Origin: Oscillospiraceae bacterium
GTDB lineage: Bacteria; Bacillota; Clostridia; Oscillospirales; Oscillospiraceae
Assembly: GCA_016282135.1 (NCBI GenBank)
Contig: JAEEKA010000091.1
Location: forward strand, 1 to 46,728
DNA length: 46,728 nt
Reading direction: 5' to 3'
Part shown: piece after piece, positions 36,441 through 46,544 of the stretch
How positions within the stretch are numbered: the stretch's first letter is position 1
How the letters are laid out: each line of letters opens with the position of its first letter
Position numbers and translations under genes: made by a program
Notes under the pieces: generated by a model
What the model was told of the DNA's origin: nothing
Seen by the model: the letters and a program-made list of their open reading frames with translations, nothing else
Database searches by the model: none

Positions 36441-38508
36441 GCTTTTATTGGCCCTTTCTATGCTGGCCTCCGTCCTGCCCCCGGCTGCGGCGGCAGGCGA
36501 CACGGCAGCCAAGGCCCCGGCGGAGGCGATTGACTCCGCCGGTCTGGTCCGCAACAGCGACAGCGAGGCGCCCTTTGACGGCGTCTGCTGGTATGTGGAC
36601 ACCATGGGGGAGGGCTGTTTGTTGGCGGCTCGGGTGGATTCGGAAATCCGCTGCTGCGACAGCCGGACCGACGCCGACCCGGTGATTGCGCCGGTGACCG
36701 ATTGGCCCGTGGACCAGGTGCTGTACTGGGAAGGGCGACTGCTGGTCAGCGCCGGAAACCGGCTCCTGACCCTGGAGCCGGACACCGGGGCGATTTTGGA
36801 CACGCGGGAATTTGCGGGAACTGTGGATCGTTTTGCCCGCAGCCCCCAAGGACTGTATGTTCTTACCGGCGGTGAGATCCGCTTTCTGGGCGCGGGGGAG
36901 CGGACCGTTGTTTCCGGCGGTGTGACCCGTTTCTGGCTGGAGGCCCCGGACCGGCTCTGCTTCATGCGGGATGAATCCGTGATCCACACGCTGATCCTTT
37001 CTACCGGGGCTGTGAGCGACGCGCCCAATCGGAGCTCGGAGCTGGGAAACGTACCGGTGCCCGTCTCGGAGACCAGGGGCATGGGCTTGATCGGCGTCCG
37101 GCAGAAGTTCCCCCACGGAAAATACTGGAACCACATGCCGGAGCTGGGCGCCGGCATGGAATACAACAACCAGGACGGCTGGACGGAGATTCCCTGCCCC
37201 AAGCACAACGGCTACTGCGGCACCCCAAAACAGTCCTGCAACGGCTATGCCCCGGAGGGGGAGGAGCTGTCCTATCAGTGCTGGGGCTACGCCGATAAGC
37301 TGGGCCACGACGTGTCCGGCTGCGACCCGCAGAAGTTGTCCGAGGGCGACGACTGGAAAAAACTCTACTACAAAGCCAGCCTGAACGATCTCAAGGCGGG
37401 GGACATCATCCGCTTCAACCGCTACGGCAATTCCAAATACGCCCATACCCTCTACGTTACCGCCGTCAGCGGCGATACCATCACCTATACCGACTGCAAC
37501 TACGACGGCACCTGCGTGATCCGCTGGGATCAGACCATCGCTCTGTCTACGATCCGCTCCTGGTTTGTCTTCCTGCTGAAAGCCCCATCGGAGGCGGAAA
37601 CGGAGGCGACCTTCCAACTGCGGGTCAGCGCCCTGCTGGACGGGACCCCCGCGGCCAGCGCCATTCACTGGGCCAGCTTCGACGTGATGCTGGACGGAGA
37701 GCCGGCTGCCCTGGGCGTTTCCACCTATCATCGAAACCTGCTGCCCGGCACCGTTTATGAGATCTGCAATATCACCCCGGTTTCCGGCGTCCTCTTTGAC
37801 GAGGCCAAGGCGGGAGCGCTGAGCGGAACGGTGGGGGAGGAGCCCGTGGAGCTTGTCCTGCCCCTGGACCACTACTATCTGAACGAGGCGGGAGAGCCGG
37901 TCAAAACCACCCTGACCGATCTGCCGAAGCGGGGCCACTGGTCTTACTGGCCCATCTGCTGGGCGCTGGAGCGGGAAATTGCCGGCGGCGTCTCCGCCAC
38001 CCGGTTCGGCCCCGGGGAGGTCTGCACCCGGGCCCAGATCGTGACCTTCCTCTGGGCCTTTGCGGGCCGGCCTGAGCCGGAGTGCGATACCATGCCGTTT
38101 TTGGACGTGAAGCAATCCAGCTACTATTATAAGCCGGTTCTATGGGCGCTGGAGGCGGGAATCACCGCCGGTCAGAGCGAGACCGCTTTCGCGCCGGACG
38201 CGCCCTGCTCCCGGGGCGAGGTGGTGACCTTCCTCTGGAATCTGGCCGGGCGGCCGGAATTGGCCTCTGTGTCCGAACCGGATCCGGACCTTGAACCGGA
38301 ACCGGCGGAAGCCCCCAGTCCCTTCAAGGATGTGAAGCCCGGTGATTTCTATTTTTATCCCGTCCTGTGGGCAGTGGACGCGGGAATCACCGGCGGTACC
38401 GGCCCGGAGAGCTTCTCCCCCGGGAAGACCTGTAGCCGGGCGGAGATTTTGACCTTCCTATGGGCGTTTTCCGCAGAACGGGCGCCCGATGAACCGATAG
38501 AAGCATAA
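36421..38508 (+). CDS. SLH-anchored surface protein with cysteine-peptidase-like domain
   Basis: 695 residues, ATG after AGGAGGGAATCCC. A signal peptide (1-25, cut near AAAAG) is followed by a beta-propeller-like region (about 50-200). A NlpC/P60- or CHAP-like domain follows (about 250-390), with a Cys in LSYQCWGYADKLG (Cys 287), His 342 in KYAHTLYVTAV and an Asn/Asp in TDCNYDG (357-361), a plausible Cys-His-Asn set. Three SLH repeats end the protein (DLPKRGHWSYWPICWALERE; FLDVKQSSYYYKPVLWALEA; PFKDVKPGDFYFYPVLWAVD), which hold it to pyruvylated wall polymer. It may cleave peptide bonds in the wall, but activity is inferred. Confidence 0.88.
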   Translation: MCKRFFVLLLALSMLASVLPPAAAAGDTAAKAPAEAIDSAGLVRNSDSEAPFDGVCWYVDTMGEGCLLAARVDSEIRCCDSRTDADPVIAPVTDWPVDQVLYWEGRLLVSAGNRLLTLEPDTGAILDTREFAGTVDRFARSPQGLYVLTGGEIRFLGAGERTVVSGGVTRFWLEAPDRLCFMRDESVIHTLILSTGAVSDAPNRSSELGNVPVPVSETRGMGLIGVRQKFPHGKYWNHMPELGAGMEYNNQDGWTEIPCPKHNGYCGTPKQSCNGYAPEGEELSYQCWGYADKLGHDVSGCDPQKLSEGDDWKKLYYKASLNDLKAGDIIRFNRYGNSKYAHTLYVTAVSGDTITYTDCNYDGTCVIRWDQTIALSTIRSWFVFLLKAPSEAETEATFQLRVSALLDGTPAASAIHWASFDVMLDGEPAALGVSTYHRNLLPGTVYEICNITPVSGVLFDEAKAGALSGTVGEEPVELVLPLDHYYLNEAGEPVKTTLTDLPKRGHWSYWPICWALEREIAGGVSATRFGPGEVCTRAQIVTFLWAFAGRPEPECDTMPFLDVKQSSYYYKPVLWALEAGITAGQSETAFAPDAPCSRGEVVTFLWNLAGRPELASVSEPDPDLEPEPAEAPSPFKDVKPGDFYFYPVLWAVDAGITGGTGPESFSPGKTCSRAEILTFLWAFSAERAPDEPIEA

Positions 38509-38520
38509 CGGCATGCCACG

Positions 38521-38563
38521 GCAGCCGCGGAGACAGGAACGCTCCGCGGCTGCTTTTGCGTTT
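38521..38563 (+). terminator. Terminator after the SLH gene
   Basis: 11-bp perfect stem GCAGCCGCGGA / TCCGCGGCTGC with an 11-base loop, then TTTTGCGTTTT. Confidence 0.9.
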
Positions 38564-38606
38564 TGCGGTCCGGGTGAAAAAAGCGTCCCGTTTTTATACT
38601 TTACCC

Positions 38607-38635
38607 TTGCAATTTGTGCTTGAAAACTGTATAAT
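38607..38635 (+). promoter_or_regulatory. SigA promoter of the atp operon
   Basis: TTGCAA (38607-38612), 17 bases, TATAAT (38630-38635), about 54 bases before the first gene. Confidence 0.85.
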
Positions 38636-38688
38636 ACACAAGATAGGTTATGATGGGGCAGAAGGTTTTCCCATTTACGGAGGCTGCC

Positions 38689-38952
38689 ATGAGCGGATAT
38701 GTGAAAGCGCTGCGGTATCTGGTTTGGCTCACCCAACTGGGCCTTTCCGTGGCGGTACCCCTGGCGGGCTTTATCCTCTTGGGGGTCTGGCTGCACAACA
38801 GCAGGGGCTGGGGCGGCTGGACCGTGGCGGTGGGGATTCTTTTGGGGATTCTCGGCGCCGCCGGAGGACTTTACAACAGCTTCAAAACCCTCAACCAAAT
38901 GCTGAAACAGGATGAGGATAAGCCCCCCAAGGGCTATAACCACCATGAATAA
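38689..38952 (+). CDS. AtpZ/AtpI-type membrane protein
   Basis: 87 residues from ATG at 38689, behind ACGGAGGCTGCC; a longer reading upstream has no better site. Two transmembrane helices, about 16-36 and 46-66 (VAVPLAGFILLGVWLHNSRG then WTVAVGILLGILGAAGGLYN), with a cytoplasmic charged tail. This is the pattern of the AtpZ/ATPase_gene1 family that precedes F-type ATP synthase genes and is thought to help assemble the c ring or carry Mg2+. The stop overlaps the next gene. Confidence 0.85.
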   Translation: MSGYVKALRYLVWLTQLGLSVAVPLAGFILLGVWLHNSRGWGGWTVAVGILLGILGAAGGLYNSFKTLNQMLKQDEDKPPKGYNHHE

Positions 38953-39349
38953 TATGAATGACAAACAACAAACCTACCGGGAACTGCTGGTATTCACCCT
39001 GGGAGAGTTGATCGGCCTGGGACTGCTCTACGGAGCCTTTGCCCTGCTGGGCAAGCTGGACTCCAAGGCCCTTCTGGGCGGGGCCGTTGGGGCCCTGACG
39101 GCGGTTTTGAATTACTTTCTCATGGCCGTGGGCGTCTACGCCGCGGCGGCCAGGGCCGAGGCCGGAGATCCGGCCCGGGGCAGGAAGATTATCGGCCTCT
39201 CCATGGCGGGCCGATTTCTGCTGATGATTGCGATTCTGGTGGTCGGCGCCAAGAGCGGATCCTGCAACGTCATCGCCATGTTAATCCCCCTGCTCCTGTT
39301 CCGGGTGCTGATTTTCGTGGGCGAATTCTTCAGAAGAAAGGACGGCTGA
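38945..39349 (+). CDS. atpI: ATP synthase accessory protein AtpI
   Basis: 134 residues from ATG at 38945 (the start at 38954 is an alternative with no better ribosome binding site); it overlaps the previous stop. About four transmembrane helices (LVFTLGELIGLGLLYGAFAL, LLGGAVGALTAVLNYFLMAV, ISMAGRFLLMIAILVVG-type, IAMLIPLLLFRVLIFVGEFF). Position between atpZ and atpB is the usual place of atpI, whose product helps c-ring assembly. Sequence is poorly conserved in the family, so the assignment rests partly on order. Confidence 0.8.
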   Translation: MNNMNDKQQTYRELLVFTLGELIGLGLLYGAFALLGKLDSKALLGGAVGALTAVLNYFLMAVGVYAAAARAEAGDPARGRKIIGLSMAGRFLLMIAILVVGAKSGSCNVIAMLIPLLLFRVLIFVGEFFRRKDG

Positions 39350-39353
39350 TTCC

Positions 39354-40442
39354 ATGACGATCAATGGACCGAAAATATATTTCACCATTCCGATCTTCGG
39401 CGGCATTCCCATCACCCAGACGCTGGTGACTTCCTTCGTTGTCACGCTCATCCTCTGCGTGACCGGCGTGCTGATGGGCCGTAATCTCACCAAGCGCCCC
39501 GGCAAACGGCAGGTTTTGGCGGAAAAGGCCGTCAGCGTGATCACCGGCATGGTCAAGGAAGCCATGGGCGACCATAACGCCCATTGGACGCCCTTCATTG
39601 CCACGGTATTTCTGTCCTCTCTGCTGGGCACCTTCCTGGGAATGACCGGCATTCTCCGTTCTTCCACTGCCGACATCAGCACCACGATGACCTGGGCTGT
39701 CCTGGTCAGCTTCATCTGCTGGTATCAGTCCATCAAGAATAACGGCTTCCTGGCCTGGCTGAAGGGCTTCACCGAGCCCATCGCCGTCATGACGCCCATG
39801 AATATCGTCTCTGAAATCGCCCAGCCCGTGTCCCTGGCCTTCCGTCATTTCGGCAACATTGCAGGCGGCGGCGTCATCACGGCGCTGATCTACTGGGCTC
39901 TGTCCGGTGCCTCCGCCGGAGTTTTGAAGCTGATTGCTTCCAGCTCTGTGGCGGTCCCCCTGGTGCTGCTGGCGGCGGGGGTTGGCCTGCTGTTCCTGTC
40001 CCGGCCCAAGGCGGGCGGCAAGCGGAAAAAGCTGCCCTTCCTGGCAGGACTGCTCTGCACGGCGCTGGCGGGGCTTCGGCTGGTGGACTGGCTCTGGAGC
40101 CTGACCGGCCGGGCTTACCCGGAACTGAGCGGCCTGGGCTGCGGCCTGGCCTGGTTCTGCGCCCTTGGAATGCTGCTGGCGGGCATCGTCCTGCTGATCG
40201 GCCGGAAGAGCAAGAACGGAACCGTTTTGGGTATTGTGCTCACTGCCTTGGGCTTCCTGGCGATTTGCTTCGTCTCTGAGGGTCCCATGGGGGTGCCGGT
40301 CCTGACCCTGGGTCTGCCCGCGGTGCTTTCTCTGTATTTTGACGTCTTCTCCGGCGTGATCCAGGCCTTTGTGTTCAGCCTGCTCACCATGATCTATATT
40401 TCCGGCAACTGTCCCGCGCCGGAGGAAAAATCCAATCCGTGA
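39354..40442 (+). CDS. atpB: ATP synthase subunit a, enlarged
   Basis: 362 residues, where most bacterial a subunits have about 220-280. It forms the ion channel facing the c ring. The essential Arg 164 is in PVSLAFRHFGNIAGGGVITA, and MGDHNAHWTPFIATVFLSSL and the last LPAVLSLYFDVFSGVIQAFV are standard. Between residues about 200 and 318, where other a subunits have a short loop, there is an insert of roughly 110 residues with about three to four extra hydrophobic segments (VPLVLLAAGVGLLFL, PFLAGLLCTALAGL, GLAWFCALGMLLAGIVLLIG, VLGIVLTALGFLAICF) and a basic loop (PKAGGKRKK). The frame stays open through it, so it is not an artefact. Confidence 0.95.
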   Translation: MTINGPKIYFTIPIFGGIPITQTLVTSFVVTLILCVTGVLMGRNLTKRPGKRQVLAEKAVSVITGMVKEAMGDHNAHWTPFIATVFLSSLLGTFLGMTGILRSSTADISTTMTWAVLVSFICWYQSIKNNGFLAWLKGFTEPIAVMTPMNIVSEIAQPVSLAFRHFGNIAGGGVITALIYWALSGASAGVLKLIASSSVAVPLVLLAAGVGLLFLSRPKAGGKRKKLPFLAGLLCTALAGLRLVDWLWSLTGRAYPELSGLGCGLAWFCALGMLLAGIVLLIGRKSKNGTVLGIVLTALGFLAICFVSEGPMGVPVLTLGLPAVLSLYFDVFSGVIQAFVFSLLTMIYISGNCPAPEEKSNP

Positions 40443-40497
40443 TCCATTAGGATGAAACCCTATCCACATACACATTCATTTTAGGAGGAAACAAATT

Positions 40498-40743
40498 ATG
40501 GGTATTGAAGCTGCGATCGTCAAGGCTGCCTGCGCCCTGGGCGCCGGTCTTTGCATGGGCATCGGCGCCATCGGTCCCGCCATCGGCGAAGGCAACGCCG
40601 TGGGCAAGGCGCTGGAGGGCATGGCCCGTCAGCCCGAATCCACCAGCAACCTGCGTACCAACATGCTTGTCGGCTGTGCCGTCGCGGAGACCACTGGCAT
40701 CTACTCCCTGGTTATTGCCCTTCTGCTGCTCTTCGTGTTCTGA
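40498..40743 (+). CDS. atpE: ATP synthase subunit c, Na+-type two-carboxylate site
   Basis: 81 residues from ATG at 40498, with TAGGAGGAAACAAATT before it. Two membrane helices form the hairpin monomer of the c ring. The ion site has Glu 64 and Thr 65 on helix 2 (CAVAETTGIYSLVIALLLLF) and Glu 31 on helix 1 (GIGAIGPAIGEGNAVGKALE), where Na+-type rings often have Gln. AETTGIYSLVIAL matches Na+-coupled rings, and a second carboxylate on helix 1 is known from Fusobacterium. So Na+ coupling is likely, established only by motif. Confidence 0.95.
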   Translation: MGIEAAIVKAACALGAGLCMGIGAIGPAIGEGNAVGKALEGMARQPESTSNLRTNMLVGCAVAETTGIYSLVIALLLLFVF

Positions 40744-40783
40744 GCGAAGCATTTGAAAACTCAAAAAAAGGAGGGATGGCCAA

Positions 40784-41290
40784 GTGACGGAATTTGAGAA
40801 TTTTATCGGCTTTAATCCCTGGACCGCCCTGTTCACCCTGCTGAACATGGTGCTCACGTTTCTCATTTTGAAAAAATTCCTCTTTAAGCCTGTCACCAAG
40901 ATGATCGACGACAGGCAGAAGGAGATTGACAAGCTCTACGCCGACGCCAACGTCGCCAAGCAGGACGCCGAGTCCATGCGGGACGACTATACCCGCAAGC
41001 TCTCCGAGGCCAAGGAGACCTCCGCCCAGATCGTGGCGGAGGCAACCCAGGAGGCCAACCGCCGCAGCGACGAGATTATCCGCCAGGCCCGCCAGGACGC
41101 CGACGCCCTGCGGCAGAAGGCCGGGGCGGACATCGACCTGGAGAAAAAGAAGGCCCTGAACGAGGTCAAGGGAGACATTTCCCGCATTGCCCTGGACATC
41201 GCCGGAAAGGTCGTGGAGCGGGAGCTGGACGAGAAGGATCAGGAACGTCTGATTGAGGGCTTTCTGCGCCAGATGGGAGAGACGGTATGA
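40784..41290 (+). CDS. atpF: ATP synthase subunit b
   Basis: 168 residues starting at GTG 40784, with AAGGAGGG upstream. One N-terminal membrane helix (ALFTLLNMVLTFLILKKFLF) and then a long charged coiled coil (KMIDDRQKEIDKLYADANVA to LEKKKALNEVKGD) with a delta-binding end. It is the peripheral stalk that keeps F1 from turning. The stop overlaps atpH. Confidence 0.95.
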   Translation: MTEFENFIGFNPWTALFTLLNMVLTFLILKKFLFKPVTKMIDDRQKEIDKLYADANVAKQDAESMRDDYTRKLSEAKETSAQIVAEATQEANRRSDEIIRQARQDADALRQKAGADIDLEKKKALNEVKGDISRIALDIAGKVVERELDEKDQERLIEGFLRQMGETV

Positions 41291-41826
41291 CCCAGACCGC
41301 CAAGAACTACGCCGACGCCCTCTATGAGTTGGCGCGGGACGAGGGTGTGGAGCAGCAGATCTATGAGCAGCTTCGGGAGGTCAAGGACATCCTGGAGGCC
41401 AACGGCGAGTACGTCGTGCTGCTCTGTGCGCCCAACCTGCACATCACCGAGCGTCTGGCTGTACTGGACGAGGCCTTTTCTGGCCGCGCCCATCCCTATC
41501 TGCTGAACTGGCTGAAGATTCTCTGCGAGCGGGGACATATCCGGGAGCTGAGGGATTGCGCCGTGCAGTATCGCCGCCGCCGAAACGCCGACCTGGGCAT
41601 TCTGGACGCGGTGGCCGTTACCGCCGTTCCCCTGGGGGAGCCCCTGCGGGAGAAGCTGCGCCAGAGGCTGCAGGGCATCACCGGCAAACAGGTGGATCTG
41701 CAATACCGGATCGATCCCGGGGTCCTGGGCGGCATTCGCCTGGAATACGACGGCAAGGCCCTGGACGGCACCGTTCAGACCCGCCTGGCCGGCATCGAAA
41801 AAACGCTTTCCGAAACTGTAATCTGA
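41287..41826 (+). CDS. atpH: ATP synthase subunit delta
   Basis: 179 residues; ATG overlaps atpF's stop (ATGA). The N-terminal helical domain (AKNYADALYELARDEGVEQQ) binds the top of F1, and the C-terminal LQYRIDPGVLGGIRLEYDGK is the typical delta-subunit motif that meets b. Normal length. Confidence 0.95.
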   Translation: MTQTAKNYADALYELARDEGVEQQIYEQLREVKDILEANGEYVVLLCAPNLHITERLAVLDEAFSGRAHPYLLNWLKILCERGHIRELRDCAVQYRRRRNADLGILDAVAVTAVPLGEPLREKLRQRLQGITGKQVDLQYRIDPGVLGGIRLEYDGKALDGTVQTRLAGIEKTLSETVI

Positions 41827-41923
41827 CTCCGTAGGGCGGCCGGACCCTTGGCCGCCGCGACACGCAAAATGCCTCCGCAGGGCGGTCGCCCGCCTGCGAA
41901 TTCACGTTAGAAAGAGGTAAACC
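41827..41923 (+). repeat. Palindromic repeats between atpH and atpA
   Basis: GTAGGGCGGCCGGACCCTTG (with its complement CAAGGGTCCGG-like partial) and CGCAGGGCGGTCGCCCGCCT follow each other as GC-rich hairpins. They precede the atpA ribosome binding site AGAAAGAGGTAAACC and leave it intact. Confidence 0.6.
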
Positions 41924-43438
41924 ATGGAATTCAGACCGGACGAAATAACGAAGATTATTCGTTATCAAATTAAAAACTACGAAACGAAAATCGAGCAGAG
42001 CGAGACCGGCACCATCATTTCCCTGGGCGACGGCATTGCCCGGGCTGCGGGATTGGAAAAGTGCATGGTCAACGAGCTGGTGGAATTTCCCAACGGCACC
42101 TACGGCATGGCGCAGAATTTGGAGGAGCACTCCGTTTCTCTGGTTATCCTGGGCTCCGATGAGGGCATCCGCGAGGGCGATACCGTCAAGCGCACCGGCA
42201 AGGTGGTCTCCGTCCCCGTGGGCGAGCAGCTCATCGGCCGGGTAGTCAACGCTCTGGGTGAGCCCATCGACGGCAAGGGCAGGCTGTCCATCCAGCAGTA
42301 CCGGCCCATTGAAGTGCCGGCTCCCGGCGTCATCGAGCGGAAGTCCGTTGCGGTCCCCCTGCAAACCGGCATCAAGGCCATCGACGCCATGATCCCCATC
42401 GGCCGGGGTCAGCGTGAGCTGATTATCGGCGACCGCCAGACCGGCAAGACCACTATTGCGCTGGACACCATCCTGAACCAGAAGGGGAAGGACGTAATCT
42501 GCATTTACGTGGCCATCGGCCAGAAGCGATCTACCGTGGCCCAAATTGTCAACACCCTTACCATGGGCGGGGCTATGGACTACACCATCGTGGTCTCCGC
42601 CACCGCCTCGGAGCTGGCCCCAATGCAGTACATCGCCCCCTATGCGGGCTGCACCATGGGCGAGTATTTCATGGCCCAGGGCAAGGACGTGCTGGTGGTC
42701 TACGACGATCTGTCCAAGCACGCGGTGGCCTACCGCGCCATCTCCCTGCTGATCCGCCGTCCTCCCGGACGGGAGGCCTACCCCGGCGACGTCTTCTACC
42801 TGCACTCCCGCCTGCTGGAGCGGGCGGCCCGGATGGCTCCGGAATTCGGCGGCGGCTCTCTGACGGCCCTGCCTATTATTGAAACCCAGGCGGGCGACGT
42901 TTCCGCATATATTCCCACCAACGTTATTTCCATCACCGACGGCCAGATTTTCCTGGAAACCGAGCTCTTCCACGCCGGCGTCATGCCCGCCATCAACCCG
43001 GGCATTTCCGTCTCCCGCGTGGGCGGCGCCGCCCAGATCAAGGCGCTGAAAAAGGTGGCCGGTTCCCTGAAGCTGCTCTACTCCCAGTACCGGGAGCTCC
43101 AGAGCTTTGCCCAGTTCGGCTCCGACTTGGACAAGGACACCAAAGACCGTCTGGCCCAGGGCGCCCGCATCGTGGAAGTGCTGAAGCAGCCCAACAACGC
43201 GCCGGTGCCTGTGGAGCTCCAGGTCTGCATTATCTACGCCGTGGTCAACGGCTATCTGAAGGACATCGAGGTCAATCAGGTCCATGAGTTTGAGCAGGGC
43301 CTGTTCCGTTATCTCGATACCCACGCCCACAAGCTCCTGCGTTCCATCGTGGAGACCAAGGTTCTCTCCGAGGAGAGCGAGGAGGAGCTGAAGCAGGCGC
43401 TCACAGCCTATATCGGAGAATTCAAAAAGACCCACTGA
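41924..43438 (+). CDS. atpA: ATP synthase subunit alpha
   Basis: 504 residues, ATG after AAAGAGGTAAACC. It forms the non-catalytic nucleotide sites of F1. The P loop is [40 protein letters not shown] is the ATP synthase alpha/beta signature. [20 protein letters not shown]-type N-terminal helix is normal. Length is standard. Confidence 0.98.
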   Translation: MEFRPDEITKIIRYQIKNYETKIEQSETGTIISLGDGIARAAGLEKCMVNELVEFPNGTYGMAQNLEEHSVSLVILGSDEGIREGDTVKRTGKVVSVPVGEQLIGRVVNALGEPIDGKGRLSIQQYRPIEVPAPGVIERKSVAVPLQTGIKAIDAMIPIGRGQRELIIGDRQTGKTTIALDTILNQKGKDVICIYVAIGQKRSTVAQIVNTLTMGGAMDYTIVVSATASELAPMQYIAPYAGCTMGEYFMAQGKDVLVVYDDLSKHAVAYRAISLLIRRPPGREAYPGDVFYLHSRLLERAARMAPEFGGGSLTALPIIETQAGDVSAYIPTNVISITDGQIFLETELFHAGVMPAINPGISVSRVGGAAQIKALKKVAGSLKLLYSQYRELQSFAQFGSDLDKDTKDRLAQGARIVEVLKQPNNAPVPVELQVCIIYAVVNGYLKDIEVNQVHEFEQGLFRYLDTHAHKLLRSIVETKVLSEESEEELKQALTAYIGEFKKTH

Positions 43439-43455
43439 GGAAGGAGGCATGACAC

Positions 43456-44307
43456 ATGGCTGGCGTTTCCATGAAGGACATCAAGCTTCGCATCAAGAGC
43501 ATGGAAAGCACCAAGCAGATCACCAAGGCCATGGAAATGGTCGCCGCCTCCAAGCTGCGCCGCGCCCAGGAACGGGTGGCCAGCTCCCGTCCCTACTTTG
43601 AGATTTTATATGATACCCTGAACACCATCGCCAACAACACCGAGGATTTTTCCTCTCCCTACCTGGAAAAACGGGAGATCAGGAAAACCTGTTTCGTGGT
43701 CATCGGCGGCGACCGGGGCCTGGCCGGCGGCTATAACAGCAACGTGTTCAAGCTGGCCTACGGTCGGATGGAGGGAAAGAACGTCTGCGTGGTTCCCATC
43801 GGCAGGAAGTGCCTGGATTTCTTCCTGGCCAGAAAGCTGGAGATTCTTACCGACGCCTATGCCGTGGCGGCAGACGTCCATGTGGGCGATTGTTTCACAC
43901 TGGCGAAGATGCTGAGCAGGGGCTTCCTGGAAGGGGAGTTTGACGCAGTCTGCGTGGTCTACACCAACTTCGTCTCCATGCTCTCCCAGTCTCCCGCCGT
44001 GCTGGATCTGCTGCCCCTGGCCTACCACCCCCGCCCCGGCGACACGAATTCCGAATGTCTGACCCTCTATGAGCCGGACAGCATTTCCGTGTTCGACGCC
44101 ATCATTCCCGAGTATCTGGGCGGCCTGATTTACGGTGCCCTCTGCGAGTCCGTGACCTCCGAGCAGGGCGCCCGGCGCACGGCCATGGACGCCGCCACCA
44201 AGAACGCCGAGGAGATGATTTCCGGCCTGAGCCTGCGGTACAATCGGGCCCGCCAGGGCGCCATTACCCAGGAGATCACCGAGATCGTCGCCGGCGCCGA
44301 GCAATAA
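43456..44307 (+). CDS. atpG: ATP synthase subunit gamma
   Basis: 283 residues, ATG at 43456 after AAGGAGGCATGAC. Central rotor shaft. Ends show the family pattern: KDIKLRIKSMESTKQITKAM with EMVAASKLRRAQE at the start and TAMDAATKNAEEMISGLSLR with YNRARQGAITQEITEIVAGA at the end. Middle: FVVIGGDRGLAGGYNSNVFK. Normal length. Confidence 0.97.
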   Translation: MAGVSMKDIKLRIKSMESTKQITKAMEMVAASKLRRAQERVASSRPYFEILYDTLNTIANNTEDFSSPYLEKREIRKTCFVVIGGDRGLAGGYNSNVFKLAYGRMEGKNVCVVPIGRKCLDFFLARKLEILTDAYAVAADVHVGDCFTLAKMLSRGFLEGEFDAVCVVYTNFVSMLSQSPAVLDLLPLAYHPRPGDTNSECLTLYEPDSISVFDAIIPEYLGGLIYGALCESVTSEQGARRTAMDAATKNAEEMISGLSLRYNRARQGAITQEITEIVAGAEQ

Positions 44308-46244
<1,937 letters not shown>

Positions 46245-46309
46245 AGCGATATTCTTATCCCCTGCCCGCAGCGCGGGCAATCTGCCCGTCAAAACCTACC
46301 TTTAGGATG

Positions 46310-46330
46310 TAGGGGCGCACATTGTGCGCC
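46310..46330. repeat. Dispersed palindrome (GGGGCGCACATTGTGCGCC)
   Basis: Same unit as at 1028-1053. Here it comes 65 bases after atpC, with CCGCAGCGCGGGCAATCTGC as another hairpin piece before it. Confidence 0.8.
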
Positions 46331-46364
46331 AGCCTCTCACACGATAGCGCTATAGAGGAATATA

Positions 46365-46400
46365 GGACGGAGGCGAGGAATCCCGCCTCCGTTTTCCTTC
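46365..46400 (+). terminator. Terminator of the atp operon
   Basis: ACGGAGGCG / CGCCTCCGT stem (46367-46375 and 46384-46392), extended by inner pairs around AGGAATCC, then TTTCCTTCTTC. Confidence 0.85.
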
Positions 46401-46515
46401 TTCGGTCAGAATTCACAAAGCAGCAGGAAAAACTGCCTGTATTTAGCCGTTTGGAGCCGGGCAAAGCACCACATATTGACGTCGAAAAAAACTAAGAAAA
46501 AAGAGAAAAAAGTGC

Positions 46516-46544
46516 TTGACTTTTAGTTTAGGGCGTGCTATTAT
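46516..46544 (+). promoter_or_regulatory. Strong promoter, probably of an rRNA operon
   Basis: TTGACT (46516-46521), 17 bases, TATTAT (46539-46544). The sequence beyond (ACCTTGAAAATTAAACAACG at about 46599) is AT-rich, gene-free and resembles the leader that precedes 16S rRNA in Clostridia. Confidence 0.7.

Noticed and set aside
41678-43450. 590-codon minus-strand frame
   Set aside because: Antisense to atpA and the end of atpH; no ribosome binding site or domain.
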